Source: Achromobacter ruhlandii
GTDB lineage: Bacteria > Pseudomonadota > Gammaproteobacteria > Burkholderiales > Burkholderiaceae_B
Assembly: GCF_902859695.1 (NCBI RefSeq)
Contig: NZ_CADIJL010000012.1
Span: forward strand, 1 to 64,000
Direction of reading: 5' to 3'
Length of the DNA: 64,000 bases
The notes under the pieces are model-generated. The model saw only the letters and a list, made by a program, of their open reading frames with translations, made no database searches and had not been told where the DNA came from. Positions within the stretch are counted from its first letter, which is position 1. Every line of letters begins with the position of its first letter. The position numbers were made by a program, and so were the translations under genes. Positions 9,353 to 17,666 of this stretch are shown here, one piece after another.

Positions 9353-9388
9353 AAAACCCCGTTCGCGAAAGCGTCCGGGGTTTTTTCT
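9353..9388 (+). terminator. Rho-independent terminator after tRNA-Leu copy 2
   Basis: An AACCCCG/CGGGGTT stem with an inner CGC-GAAA-GCG hairpin is followed by TTTTTT. A separate short dyad (CATCACGA/TCGTGATG) lies just before it at 9321-9344. Confidence 0.85.
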
Positions 9389-9490
9389 TTTCCGGTTCCG
9401 ATCATGAGACCGGGCGGCGGCGGCATCGACATCCGCCGCCGCACCAGGCGATTTGCCTGACGACGACAAGCCCGCCATAACAACGAGCCC

Positions 9491-9670
9491 GCCACGCCAG
9501 TTGCGCCACGCCAGTTGCGCCACGCCAGTTGCGCCACGCCAGTTGCGCCACGCCAGTTGCGACTAGCCAGTTGCGACTAGCCATCTGCACCGCGCCAACG
9601 TGCACCACCCCAGCGTGCACCACGCCAGCCGCACCTCGCCAGCCCGCTGCCACAAGCCCGCTGCCACAAG
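9491..9670. repeat. 14-bp tandem repeat, seven units plus degenerate tail
   Basis: Five perfect units of GCCACGCCAGTTGC (9491-9560) are followed by two variants, GACTAGCCAGTTGC and GACTAGCCATCTGC (to 9588). About 80 bases of decaying 14-15-base units rich in CCACGCCAG/CCACAAGCC come next. It lies between the tRNA terminator and a GNAT gene; no gene is supported inside. Confidence 0.88.
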
Positions 9671-9732
9671 CCCACTGCGACAAGCTGGCCGCGACACCGC
9701 TGCCGCCAGGGCTGTCCGATCGCTTGCCGCGC

Positions 9733-10176
9733 CTAGGCCAGCACCCGCGTCATGACGACGTGCGCGATGCCGGCTTCCATGAACTCCTCGCCTTCCACCT
9801 GGAACCCGTGGGCCTCGTAGAAGCCCTTGGCGTGGGTCTGCGCGTGCAGCACCAGCATGCGGTGGCCATCGCCATGGCCCTGGCCGATCAGGGCGTCTAG
9901 CAACTGGCCGCCCACGCCCAGGCCGCGCGCCCGCTTGTGCACGGCCATGCGGCCGATGTGGCCGTCGGGCAGCAGGCGGCCGGTGCCCAGCGGCGTGCCG
10001 TCAGCGGCGTAGGCCACCGCATGCACCGAGACCGCGTCGTCGTCGTCCATCTCGACTTCGGGCGGCACCTTCTGCTCGACCACGAAAACGTCATAGCGGA
10101 CCGACGAGGCGTCCTCGCGCAGGCGATCCCAGGTTCCCAGGGTGATACGTACCGTCGGCTTTTGTTGGTTGGCCAT
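9733..10176 (-). CDS. GNAT-family N-acetyltransferase
   Basis: A 147-residue GNAT protein starting MANQQKPTVRITLG. The acetyl-CoA-binding motif A is GRMAVHKRARGLGVGGQLL (about residues 85-103), and the GFYEAHGF element of motif B is at about 121-128. The acidic stretch VEMDDDDAVS before beta-strand 2 resembles ElaA/YjdJ-type proteins. The substrate is unknown. A much longer in-frame extension upstream is antisense to the EamA gene and is not real. Confidence 0.82.
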   Translation of the reverse strand: MANQQKPTVRITLGTWDRLREDASSVRYDVFVVEQKVPPEVEMDDDDAVSVHAVAYAADGTPLGTGRLLPDGHIGRMAVHKRARGLGVGGQLLDALIGQGHGDGHRMLVLHAQTHAKGFYEAHGFQVEGEEFMEAGIAHVVMTRVLA

Positions 10177-10293
10177 TTTTTCCCTCGCGCCACTGCTGAA
10201 TGTGAATCTTCTGTCGACATTTTCGCAGGGATGGCGTGTCGGCGAAACAGGCGTACCATCGCGGCTGGCCCATTCCCGCAGCTGATCGCCATC

Positions 10294-11202
10294 ATGCCGC
10301 AAGCCGCAACGCCCGCCTGGTTGAAATTCGCGCCCGCGCTTTTCCTGCTGCTGTGGTCCAGCGGCTTCGTCGTGCTGAAAGTGGGGCTGGCCTATGCCGA
10401 TCCCATGACCTTTCTGGCATTGCGCTATGCCTGCGTGGTGGCGCTGCTGATGCCATTTCTGCTGGCGCTGCGGCCGCCGCTGCCGCAAGGCGCACGGGCG
10501 TGGGGCCACCTGGCCATGGTCGGCCTGCTGCTGCAGGCGGGCTACTTCTGCTTCACCTATCTGTCGCTCAAGCAAGGCATGTCCGCCGGCGGGCTGGCGT
10601 TGATCACGTCGCTGCAGCCTATCCTGATCGGGCTGCTGGCGCCGGTGATCGCGCACGAACGCGTCGACGCGCGGCGCTGGGCCGGGCTGGGACTGGGCGT
10701 GTCGGGCGCAGCGCTGGTCATCGTCGCCAAGGCCTCGGTCGACCTGGCTTCGACGCTCGGCCTGGTGTTCGCGGCGGCCGCGCTGCTCTGCATCACCAGC
10801 GGCACGCTGTATGAAAAGCGCTTCGGCGTGCAGACCCACCCCGTCACGTCCAACACCGTGCAATACGCCGTGGGCCTGGCGGTCACGGCGCCGCTGGCCT
10901 TCTGGCTGGAGCCGATGCGCATCGACTGGACCGGCCCGCTGTTCGGATCGCTGGCGTACCTGGTGATTGGCAATTCGCTGGTCGCCATCACGTTGCTGCT
11001 GGCCATGCTGCGCCATGGCGAAGCCTCGCGCGTGTCGGCGCTGTTCTTCCTGGTGCCGCCATCGACCGCCGTCATCGCGCTGCTGGTGCTGGACGAGCCG
11101 ATCCCGCCGCTGGCCTGGCCCGGCATGGCGCTGGCCGCGCTCGGTATCCTGCTGGTGACCCGTTCGGCGCGCACGCCCGCGCCGGCGCGGCAAGTAGAAT
11201 GA
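10294..11202 (+). CDS. EamA/DMT-superfamily transporter
   Basis: A 302-residue inner-membrane protein with about ten hydrophobic segments in two EamA repeats (about 10-145 and 160-290). The first helix carries LLWSSGFVVLKVGL and the end of repeat two FFLVPPSTAVIALLVLDEP, both typical of drug/metabolite exporters. I start at the ATG of MPQAATPAWLKF; a longer frame is antisense to the GNAT gene. The substrate is unknown. The AEC transporter gene follows 31 bases downstream, perhaps co-transcribed. Confidence 0.85.
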   Translation: MPQAATPAWLKFAPALFLLLWSSGFVVLKVGLAYADPMTFLALRYACVVALLMPFLLALRPPLPQGARAWGHLAMVGLLLQAGYFCFTYLSLKQGMSAGGLALITSLQPILIGLLAPVIAHERVDARRWAGLGLGVSGAALVIVAKASVDLASTLGLVFAAAALLCITSGTLYEKRFGVQTHPVTSNTVQYAVGLAVTAPLAFWLEPMRIDWTGPLFGSLAYLVIGNSLVAITLLLAMLRHGEASRVSALFFLVPPSTAVIALLVLDEPIPPLAWPGMALAALGILLVTRSARTPAPARQVE

Positions 11203-11233
11203 GCGCCCTTTCGCGCCCATTTCTGCCGCCGCC

Positions 11234-12178
11234 ATGAATGCCGTCATCACCGCCGCCCTGCCGGTCTTCGCGCTGATCCTGACCGGATGGCTGGCGGCGC
11301 GCTGGCGCATCCTGGGGCCGGCCGCCACCGACGCGCTGAACCGCTACGTGGTCTACCTGTCGCTGCCGGCGCTGCTGTTCCGCGCCATGACGCAGGTGGA
11401 CCTGGCGCACATGGCGCACTGGGGCTTCGTCGGCGCGTTCGCCGGCGGCATCGCCGTCACCTTCGCGCTGTCGTTCCTGCCGCGCAAGCGCGGCCCGCGC
11501 GGGCTGACCGACCGCAGCATCGAAGGACTGGCGGCGGCCTACGCCAATGCCGGCTATATGGGCATCCCGCTGTGCCTGGCGCTGTTTGGCGCCGAAAGCC
11601 TGGCGCCGGCGGCCTTCACCACATTGATGACGGCCAGCGTGCTGTTCGGCTTTGCCATCGCCCTGATTGAGTTCGACCGCCAGCAGGCGCCCGGCCTGGG
11701 CGCCACGCTGGTGAAGGTCGGCCGCGCGCTGATGCGCAATCCGCTGCTGGCCGCGCCGGTGCTGGGCCTGGCGTGGGCCGGCACCGGGCTGGCGTTGCCC
11801 GAGGGACTGGATCGCTACGTGTCGCTGCTGGGCGCATCCGCCAGCCCCTGCGCGCTGGTCACCATCGGCCTGTTCCTGGCGCAGACCGAGACCGCCAGCC
11901 CGGGACCGGGCGTGCTGCGGCTGGTGGCCGGCAAGCTGCTGCTGCAACCGGCCGTGACCGCGCTGCTGGCGTTCCAGGTGTTCTCCATGCCGCCGCTGTG
12001 GGCCTGGACGGCGGTGCTGATGAGCGCGCTACCGATTGGCACGGGCCCCTTCATGCTGGCGCAGATGTACGGACGCGACGCGCGCGTGACGTCCCGCGCC
12101 ATTCTGGTGTCGACAGTGCTGTCGGTCCTGACGGTGAGCCTGCTGGTGGCCTGGATCAGCGCCAACCCGATCACATAA
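11234..12178 (+). CDS. AEC-family transporter (auxin efflux carrier fold)
   Basis: A 314-residue membrane protein with about ten helices. It begins MNAVITAALPVFALILTGWLAA and has the family's NRYVVYLSLPALLFRAM segment (about 36-52). It contains the GLAAAYANAGYMGIPL crossover motif (about 98-113), where N-x-GYMG-x-P is diagnostic. Members export small carboxylates or organic acids; the substrate here is unknown. Confidence 0.85.
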   Translation: MNAVITAALPVFALILTGWLAARWRILGPAATDALNRYVVYLSLPALLFRAMTQVDLAHMAHWGFVGAFAGGIAVTFALSFLPRKRGPRGLTDRSIEGLAAAYANAGYMGIPLCLALFGAESLAPAAFTTLMTASVLFGFAIALIEFDRQQAPGLGATLVKVGRALMRNPLLAAPVLGLAWAGTGLALPEGLDRYVSLLGASASPCALVTIGLFLAQTETASPGPGVLRLVAGKLLLQPAVTALLAFQVFSMPPLWAWTAVLMSALPIGTGPFMLAQMYGRDARVTSRAILVSTVLSVLTVSLLVAWISANPIT

Positions 12179-12351
12179 CGGCTGGATAATGTCGTTTATA
12201 TAACTTATGGTTATTAAAAAAGCGTGAATTTGTGTTTTGAGAAATGTTCCGCACCCTTTAGACTGGACGCCACGATGACGGGTGCGGCGACGCGCCCGTT
12301 TGCTTTTCCTTCGCCGCATTCCGGCCCTACCGATTGCCTCGGACCCCGATC

Positions 12352-13575
12352 ATGAGCACCAACGCCTCCACCCTGCCCCTGCCCTCGGCGCTGCCGCCCA
12401 TCCAGATCAACCGCAAGCCGCTCTGGATCGCGCTGCTGCTGGTGCTGGCCGGCGCCCTGTACCTGAACCAGACCGTCAGTTGGCGCCAGGGCGCGCTGTG
12501 GATCGTCGGCGCGCTGCTGGGCGTGGCGCTGTACCACGCGTCGTTCGGCTTCACCCAGGCATGGCGCGTGTTCGTGTCGGACCGTCGCGGCGCCGGCCTG
12601 CGCGCGCAGATGTTCATGCTGGCCATCGGCGTGCTGCTGTTCTTCCCGTTCCTGGCGCAAGGCTCGCTGTTCGGCCAGCCGGTCAACGGCCTGGTCTCGC
12701 CCCCGGGTGTGTCGGTGCTGCTGGGCGCGTTCCTGTTCGGCATCGGCATGCAGCTGGGCGGCGGCTGCGCCTCGGGCACGCTGTTCGCGGTGGGCGGCGG
12801 CAATACCCGCATGCTGGTCACGCTGCTGTTCTTCATCATCGGCTCGGTCATCGCCACCGCCCACTTCGGCTGGTGGTCGACCCTGCCCGCGCTGGCGCCG
12901 ACCTCGCTCATCAAGACCTGGGGCCTGGCGCCCGCCATCGTCGCCAACCTGGCGGTGTTTGCGCTGATCGCCTGGATCGCCACCGTGCTGGAAAAACGCC
13001 GCCACGGCCACGTGATCTCGTTCGCCTCGCGCACCGCGCGCCCGGCCTCGCTGCTGCAGGGTCCGTGGCCGCTGATCTGGGGCGGCGTGGCGCTGGTGGC
13101 GCTGAACTTCGCCACACTGGCGCTGGCCGGCCGGCCCTGGGGCATCACCTCGGCGTTCGCGCTGTGGGGCGCCAAGGCGCTGGACGCGATGGGCGGCGAC
13201 GTGGCCACCTGGGCTTACTGGAGCAAGCAGGCCGCGCTGGGCGCGCCGCTGCGCCAGGACGTGACCACGGTGATGGACATCGGCCTGATGCTGGGCGCGC
13301 TGGCCGCGGCCAGCGCCGCCGGCAAGTTCGCGCCGGTCTGGAAGGTGCCGGCCCGCTCGCTGGCCGGCGCGGTCATCGGCGGCCTGCTGCTGGGCTACGG
13401 CGCGCGCCTGGCCTTCGGCTGCAACATCGGCGCCTACTTCAGCGGCATCCTGTCGGGCAGCCTGCATGCCTGGCTGTGGCTGCCGGCGGCCTTCGCCGGC
13501 AGCGCCCTGGGCGTGCGCCTGCGTCCGTTGTTCGGCCTGGCGGTGGAAAAGACGCCGTCGGCATCCAGCTGCTGA
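12352..13575 (+). CDS. YeeE/YedE-family sulfur-compound transporter
   Basis: A 407-residue inner-membrane protein with two YeeE repeats. Each carries the conserved Gly/Cys pore signature: GGGCASGTLFAVGGGN (about 142-157) and AFGCNIGAYFSGI (about 353-365). Family members (TsuA/YeeE) take up thiosulfate or related reduced sulfur species through these cysteines. I use the ATG of MSTNAS; another ATG six codons earlier is possible. A strong terminator follows, so it is probably a single-gene unit. Confidence 0.86.
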   Translation: MSTNASTLPLPSALPPIQINRKPLWIALLLVLAGALYLNQTVSWRQGALWIVGALLGVALYHASFGFTQAWRVFVSDRRGAGLRAQMFMLAIGVLLFFPFLAQGSLFGQPVNGLVSPPGVSVLLGAFLFGIGMQLGGGCASGTLFAVGGGNTRMLVTLLFFIIGSVIATAHFGWWSTLPALAPTSLIKTWGLAPAIVANLAVFALIAWIATVLEKRRHGHVISFASRTARPASLLQGPWPLIWGGVALVALNFATLALAGRPWGITSAFALWGAKALDAMGGDVATWAYWSKQAALGAPLRQDVTTVMDIGLMLGALAAASAAGKFAPVWKVPARSLAGAVIGGLLLGYGARLAFGCNIGAYFSGILSGSLHAWLWLPAAFAGSALGVRLRPLFGLAVEKTPSASSC

Positions 13576-13589
13576 GAAACACTGTTCCA

Positions 13590-13619
13590 GCACCGGCCCC
13601 CGAAAAGGGGGCTTTTTTA
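13590..13619 (+). terminator. Rho-independent terminator of the YeeE gene
   Basis: A GCCCCC/GGGGGC stem with a GAAAA loop (13596-13612) is followed by six T, fifteen bases after the stop. Confidence 0.9.
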
Positions 13620-13764
13620 CGTCCGCGCCCCGCAGCGCCAGCACTGGCGCCGTTTCCGGGGTAACGGACGGGTCCGGAAAGCGCGCCCTGCCGTCCCGCC
13701 CGTTTACCGGTTTTACAGCCGCCCTGGTGTATGGTTGCTGCATTCCGCAATACGGAGATGGACC

Positions 13765-15435
13765 ATGCAATGGATCGCCGGCCGCTTCACGGCTTTTATC
13801 TTGACCCTGGTGGCCGCCGCCGCGACCACCATCCTGGTGTTCACGGACTCGTACTGGTGGCTGTGGGCCGCCGTGCCGCTGGTGCTGCTGGGCCTGCTGG
13901 GCGTGTACGACCTGATCCAGACGCGCCACGCCATCCGCCGCAACTATCCGGTGCTGGGCAACCTGCGCTTCCTGTTCGAATTCATCCGCCCCGAGATCCG
14001 CCAGTACTTCCTGGAAGACGACACGCAGGCCTCGCCGTTCTCGCGCGCGCAGCGCTCGATCGTGTACCAGCGCGCCAAGCGCGAGATCGACAAGCGCCCC
14101 TTCGGCACCCAGGAAGACGTGTACGGCGACCGCTACGAATGGATCAACCATTCCATGTCGCCCACCCACATCGGCGACACCGACTTCCGCGTGGCGGTCG
14201 GCGGGCCCGACTGCAGCCAGCCGTATTCGATGTCGGCCTTCAACGTCTCGGCCATGAGCTTCGGCGCGCTGTCGGCCAACGCCGTGCTGGCGCTGAACGA
14301 AGGTGCGCGCCAGGGCAACTTCGCGCATGACACCGGCGAGGGCGGCATCAGCCGCTACCATCGCCAGCCGGGCGGCAGCCTGGTGTGGAACATCGGCTCG
14401 GGCTACTTCGGCTGCCGCGACGAGCACGGCGCCTTCTCCGAGGAAGCCTTCGTCAAGAACGCCTGTACGCCACAGGTGAAGATGATCGAGATCAAGCTGT
14501 CGCAGGGCGCCAAGCCGGGCCACGGCGGCATCCTGCCAGCCGGCAAGGTCACGCCCGAGATCGCCGAGGCGCGCGGCGTGGCGCCATGGCAGGACTGCAA
14601 CTCACCCGCCAGCCACTCGGCCTTCGACTCGCCCATTGGCCTGATGAAGTTCGTGGCACGCCTGCGCGAGCTGTCCGGCGGCAAGCCGGTCGGTTTCAAG
14701 TTCTGCGTCGGCCATCCGTGGGAATGGTTCGCCATCGTCAAGGCCATGCTGGAAACCGGCATCACGCCCGATTTCATCGTGGTCGACGGCGCCGAAGGCG
14801 GCACCGGCGCCGCGCCGGTCGAGTTCGTCGACCACGTCGGCACGCCGCTGCGCGAGGCGCTGCGCCTGGTGCACAACACGTTGATCGGCGTGAACCTGCG
14901 CGACCGCATCAAACTGGGGGCCTCGGGCAAGATCATCACCGCGTTCGACATGGCCCGCGTCATGGCCATGGGCGCGGACTGGTGCAACGCCGCGCGCGGC
15001 TTCATGTTCGCCATCGGCTGCATCCAGGCCCAGGCCTGCCACACGGGCAAGTGCCCCACCGGCGTCACCACCCAGGATCCGTTGCGCCAGCGCGCCCTGG
15101 TGGTGCCGGACAAGGCCGAGCGCGTGGCCAATTTCCACAAGAACACGCTGCACGCGCTGGCCGAACTGCTGGCGGCCGCGGGCCTGACCCATCCGAGCCA
15201 GTTGCGCCCGCATCACATCGCGCGCCGCATTTCATCGAGCGAGATCCGGCTGCTGTCGGCGCTGTTTCCCGAGCTGGCCCCCGGCGAGCTGCTGCGCGGC
15301 GAGTTCCGCCACCAGGTGTTTCGCGCCGGCTGGTCGATGGCGCGCGCCGATTCGTTCCAGCCCACGCACGACATCAGCACCGCCCTGGCGCAGGAATACG
15401 TCATGACGCATCCGCCCCAGGGCACGCCGGCCTGA
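13765..15435 (+). CDS. FMN-binding glutamate-synthase-family protein
   Basis: A 556-residue protein with two N-terminal membrane segments (about 8-48), then a glutamate-synthase central/FMN barrel. The Cys cluster C-x5-C-x4-C in GCIQAQACHTGKCPTG matches the 3Fe-4S site of GltB. The TGEGGISRYH and GAEGGTGAAP loops fit the FMN/2-oxoglutarate site. There is no N-terminal amidotransferase domain, so it is not a full glutamate synthase. The start is the ATG with GGAGA eight bases upstream. The physiological reaction is unknown. Confidence 0.87.
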   Translation: MQWIAGRFTAFILTLVAAAATTILVFTDSYWWLWAAVPLVLLGLLGVYDLIQTRHAIRRNYPVLGNLRFLFEFIRPEIRQYFLEDDTQASPFSRAQRSIVYQRAKREIDKRPFGTQEDVYGDRYEWINHSMSPTHIGDTDFRVAVGGPDCSQPYSMSAFNVSAMSFGALSANAVLALNEGARQGNFAHDTGEGGISRYHRQPGGSLVWNIGSGYFGCRDEHGAFSEEAFVKNACTPQVKMIEIKLSQGAKPGHGGILPAGKVTPEIAEARGVAPWQDCNSPASHSAFDSPIGLMKFVARLRELSGGKPVGFKFCVGHPWEWFAIVKAMLETGITPDFIVVDGAEGGTGAAPVEFVDHVGTPLREALRLVHNTLIGVNLRDRIKLGASGKIITAFDMARVMAMGADWCNAARGFMFAIGCIQAQACHTGKCPTGVTTQDPLRQRALVVPDKAERVANFHKNTLHALAELLAAAGLTHPSQLRPHHIARRISSSEIRLLSALFPELAPGELLRGEFRHQVFRAGWSMARADSFQPTHDISTALAQEYVMTHPPQGTPA

Positions 15436-15489
15436 CGGCCGGCGGCGGCGCAGGCCGTCCTGGCGCTCGTCCGCGGGCGGCAATCCGGC

Positions 15490-16974
15490 CTACAGCCAGC
15501 GCTCGAACATGCGCGAGAAGAACTCCATGAATCGGTCATCCACGCCCCGGGCCCGCCAGGCCTCGGGCGTGATGCGCACCGACTCGGCCACGTCGCGCTG
15601 AAACAATGCCTCCATCTCGGCCGCGAACTCCGGCCCCAGCACCACCGCGTTGACCTCGTAGTTCAGCGCGAAGCTGCGCCAATCCATGTTGCTAGAACCC
15701 ACGGTGGACCAGACCCCGTCGACCACCGCCGTCTTGGCATGCAGCAGCGCGTCGCGCCGCTCGTACAGCTTCACGCCGGCCTGCAGCAATCGCGTGTAAT
15801 GGGAGCGCCCGGCGTTGAACACCAGCGAGGAATCGCTGAAGCCGGGCAGCACCAGCACCACGTCCACGCCGCGCTGCGCGGCGCCCGCCAGGACATCGAC
15901 AAAGGCCGGATCCGGCACGAAGTACGCCATGGTGATGTGGATCGAGCGCTGTGCGCTTTCAAAGGCGGACATCAGCGTCAGGTAGACGGTATAGCCGTCG
16001 CTGCGATCGGGCTGGTTGGCCAGGATCCGCACGCGGGTCGGCCCGGCGGCGGCCGGCGCGATGACTTGGCCGCCGCCCCGCAGCGGCTCCTTGGCCTGGG
16101 ATTGCCAGCCGTCCTGGATCACCGCCTCCAGCTGCGCCACCGCCGGCCCTTCGATACGCAGGTGCGTGTCGCGCCAGGGCGCGCCATCGGCATCGGCGCG
16201 CGCGCCATCCGCGCCATCCGCCCCGCTACCGACGCCGCCGCCCGAGCCGCCGCTGCCGCCGGCCGGCGATGAGGCGTACACGGCGCTGACGTTGATGCCT
16301 CCCAGGTAGCCGACCTTGCCATCCACCACCAGGATCTTGCGGTGGTTGCGCTGGTTGGGCGACCAGCCGGCGCGGCTGCCGTTGACCGGGCTGACAGGAT
16401 TGAAGACCGCGACCTGCACACCCGCGTCGCGCAGTCGCTGGAACAGCGCATCGGGCGTCTTGATGGTGCCCACCGCGTCCACCATCAACGCAACGTCGGC
16501 GCCGCGGTTGCGCGCGGCGATCAGGGCTTCGGCAAAGCGCCGCCCCGCTTCGTCATCGTCGAAGATGTAGGTTTCCATGTGGACGTAGCGCCGCGCCTGC
16601 GCGATGGAACGCAGCATGGCCTGGTAGGTGCCCGGGCCGTCGGCCAGCAGGCGCACGCGATTGCCCGCCATGAGCGGCGCGCCGCTGACGGCTTCTTCCA
16701 CCGCCAGGTGGCGGGCAAGGAAATCCTCCCGGTTGTTGCGGGGATCCGCCGCGATGTCGTGGCCGCGGCGGTAGCTGTCCCGGGCCGCGTCGGCCGACAG
16801 GCCGGCCTGCGCTTTGCGGGCGGCCCGTTCCTGCGCATCGGGCACGCTGGCGCAAGCGGCCAGCATGGCGGCGCAGCAGGCCAGCGCTACCGCCCGCCAC
16901 CCGCGCCGCCACGCCGCGGACGCGGTCCACGCCGCCGCGCGGTCGTCGCGGGACGGGGCCGATGGCGGCCTCAT
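15490..16974 (-). CDS. Phospholipase D/cardiolipin-synthase-like lipoprotein
   Basis: A 494-residue protein with two HKD motifs: HRKILVVDGKVGYLGG in the first half and HAKTAVVDGVWSTVGSSNMD in the second. This is the PLD superfamily layout used for phosphatidyl transfer. The N-terminus has a hydrophobic segment and lipobox LAAC (C41), so it is probably membrane-anchored. A low-complexity Gly/Ser/Asp/Ala insert of about 35 residues (around 230-265) follows the first HKD and is not part of the fold. The start at MRPPSAPSRD was chosen as the first ATG giving the signal peptide. A DUF883 gene lies 11 bases upstream. Confidence 0.87.
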   Translation of the reverse strand: MRPPSAPSRDDRAAAWTASAAWRRGWRAVALACCAAMLAACASVPDAQERAARKAQAGLSADAARDSYRRGHDIAADPRNNREDFLARHLAVEEAVSGAPLMAGNRVRLLADGPGTYQAMLRSIAQARRYVHMETYIFDDDEAGRRFAEALIAARNRGADVALMVDAVGTIKTPDALFQRLRDAGVQVAVFNPVSPVNGSRAGWSPNQRNHRKILVVDGKVGYLGGINVSAVYASSPAGGSGGSGGGVGSGADGADGARADADGAPWRDTHLRIEGPAVAQLEAVIQDGWQSQAKEPLRGGGQVIAPAAAGPTRVRILANQPDRSDGYTVYLTLMSAFESAQRSIHITMAYFVPDPAFVDVLAGAAQRGVDVVLVLPGFSDSSLVFNAGRSHYTRLLQAGVKLYERRDALLHAKTAVVDGVWSTVGSSNMDWRSFALNYEVNAVVLGPEFAAEMEALFQRDVAESVRITPEAWRARGVDDRFMEFFSRMFERWL

Positions 16975-16985
16975 GGCAGACCGGC

Positions 16986-17318
16986 TCAGCGCCGATTGGC
17001 CAGCAGGCAGCAGCCCAGCAATACCCCCACCAACGTGGCCACGCCAACCGACTTCCACGCGTGTTCATGGACATATTCATCGGCGTAGGCCTTGGCACGG
17101 CGAGCCCGTTCCCGCGCCGCGCCTTCCCAGTCACCCGCGGATTCGCGCGCATCGGCCAGTTGCTGCTTCAGGCGCGCGCGCGCCGCCTCGATCTCGGAGC
17201 CCGTATATGAAGCCGTCGAACGCAGCAGGTCTTCCGTTCCGGCCAGCAGCTCTTGGAAGCTATCGCTCACGCGTTCGCGATGCAGGGCCATTTCAGCGCG
17301 TTGGTGCTTTCGATTCAT
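16986..17318 (-). CDS. DUF883 (ElaB/YqjD-type) membrane-anchored protein
   Basis: A 110-residue protein with a charged helical region (about 1-80, AARARLKQQLADARESAG) and one C-terminal membrane segment (about 92-107, VGVATLVGVLLGCCLLA) with a VHEHAWKSVG junction. This is the layout of ElaB/YqjD proteins, inner-membrane proteins reported to associate with ribosomes in stationary phase. It is probably the first gene of a two-gene unit with the PLD lipoprotein. Confidence 0.85.
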   Translation of the reverse strand: MNRKHQRAEMALHRERVSDSFQELLAGTEDLLRSTASYTGSEIEAARARLKQQLADARESAGDWEGAARERARRAKAYADEYVHEHAWKSVGVATLVGVLLGCCLLANRR

Positions 17319-17589
17319 GGTCGCTCCTTATTGCTTGTGGTGTATGGGGCCTGTCGGGCACGACGCGACGCCGTGCCCGGCGGGGGCCGGGCGCATGGCG
17401 CCAGACCGTGTCCCATTGTGGCCATTCCCGGCGCGGCGCGCCCCGAGCTTTCGCAACCAGCCGTTAACCGATATTTCAGCGGCGCGGAACTTGCTGAGCA
17501 TCCCGGCCCGGCGGCCCACGCCCGTGGACCCGCCCCTCCTCCGGTCACGTTGATTTAGTAAAAGTCCATTGCATTTCAGGCGCTTAGAC

Positions 17590-17620
17590 TTGACACCAGA
17601 ACCCCTCTGGCGGCCACAAT
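17590..17620 (+). promoter_or_regulatory. egtD promoter with 19-bp spacer and internal dyad
   Basis: TTGACA (17590-17595) and CACAAT (17615-17620) are separated by 19 bases. The spacer contains a perfect 5-5-5 dyad, CCAGA-ACCCC-TCTGG (17596-17610). A 19-base spacer with central dyad symmetry is the arrangement used by MerR-family activators. The rest of the 348-base gap before egtD shows nothing clear. Confidence 0.45.
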
Positions 17621-17666
17621 AAGCCTTTGCAATGCGCTTCATCAGCCTCAAAAAGGAACTGAACGC

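Noticed and set aside
17092-17553. Plus-strand frames over the DUF883 gene and the egtD upstream region
   Set aside because: Shadow frames with no start signal; the promoter-like sequence for egtD lies beyond them.
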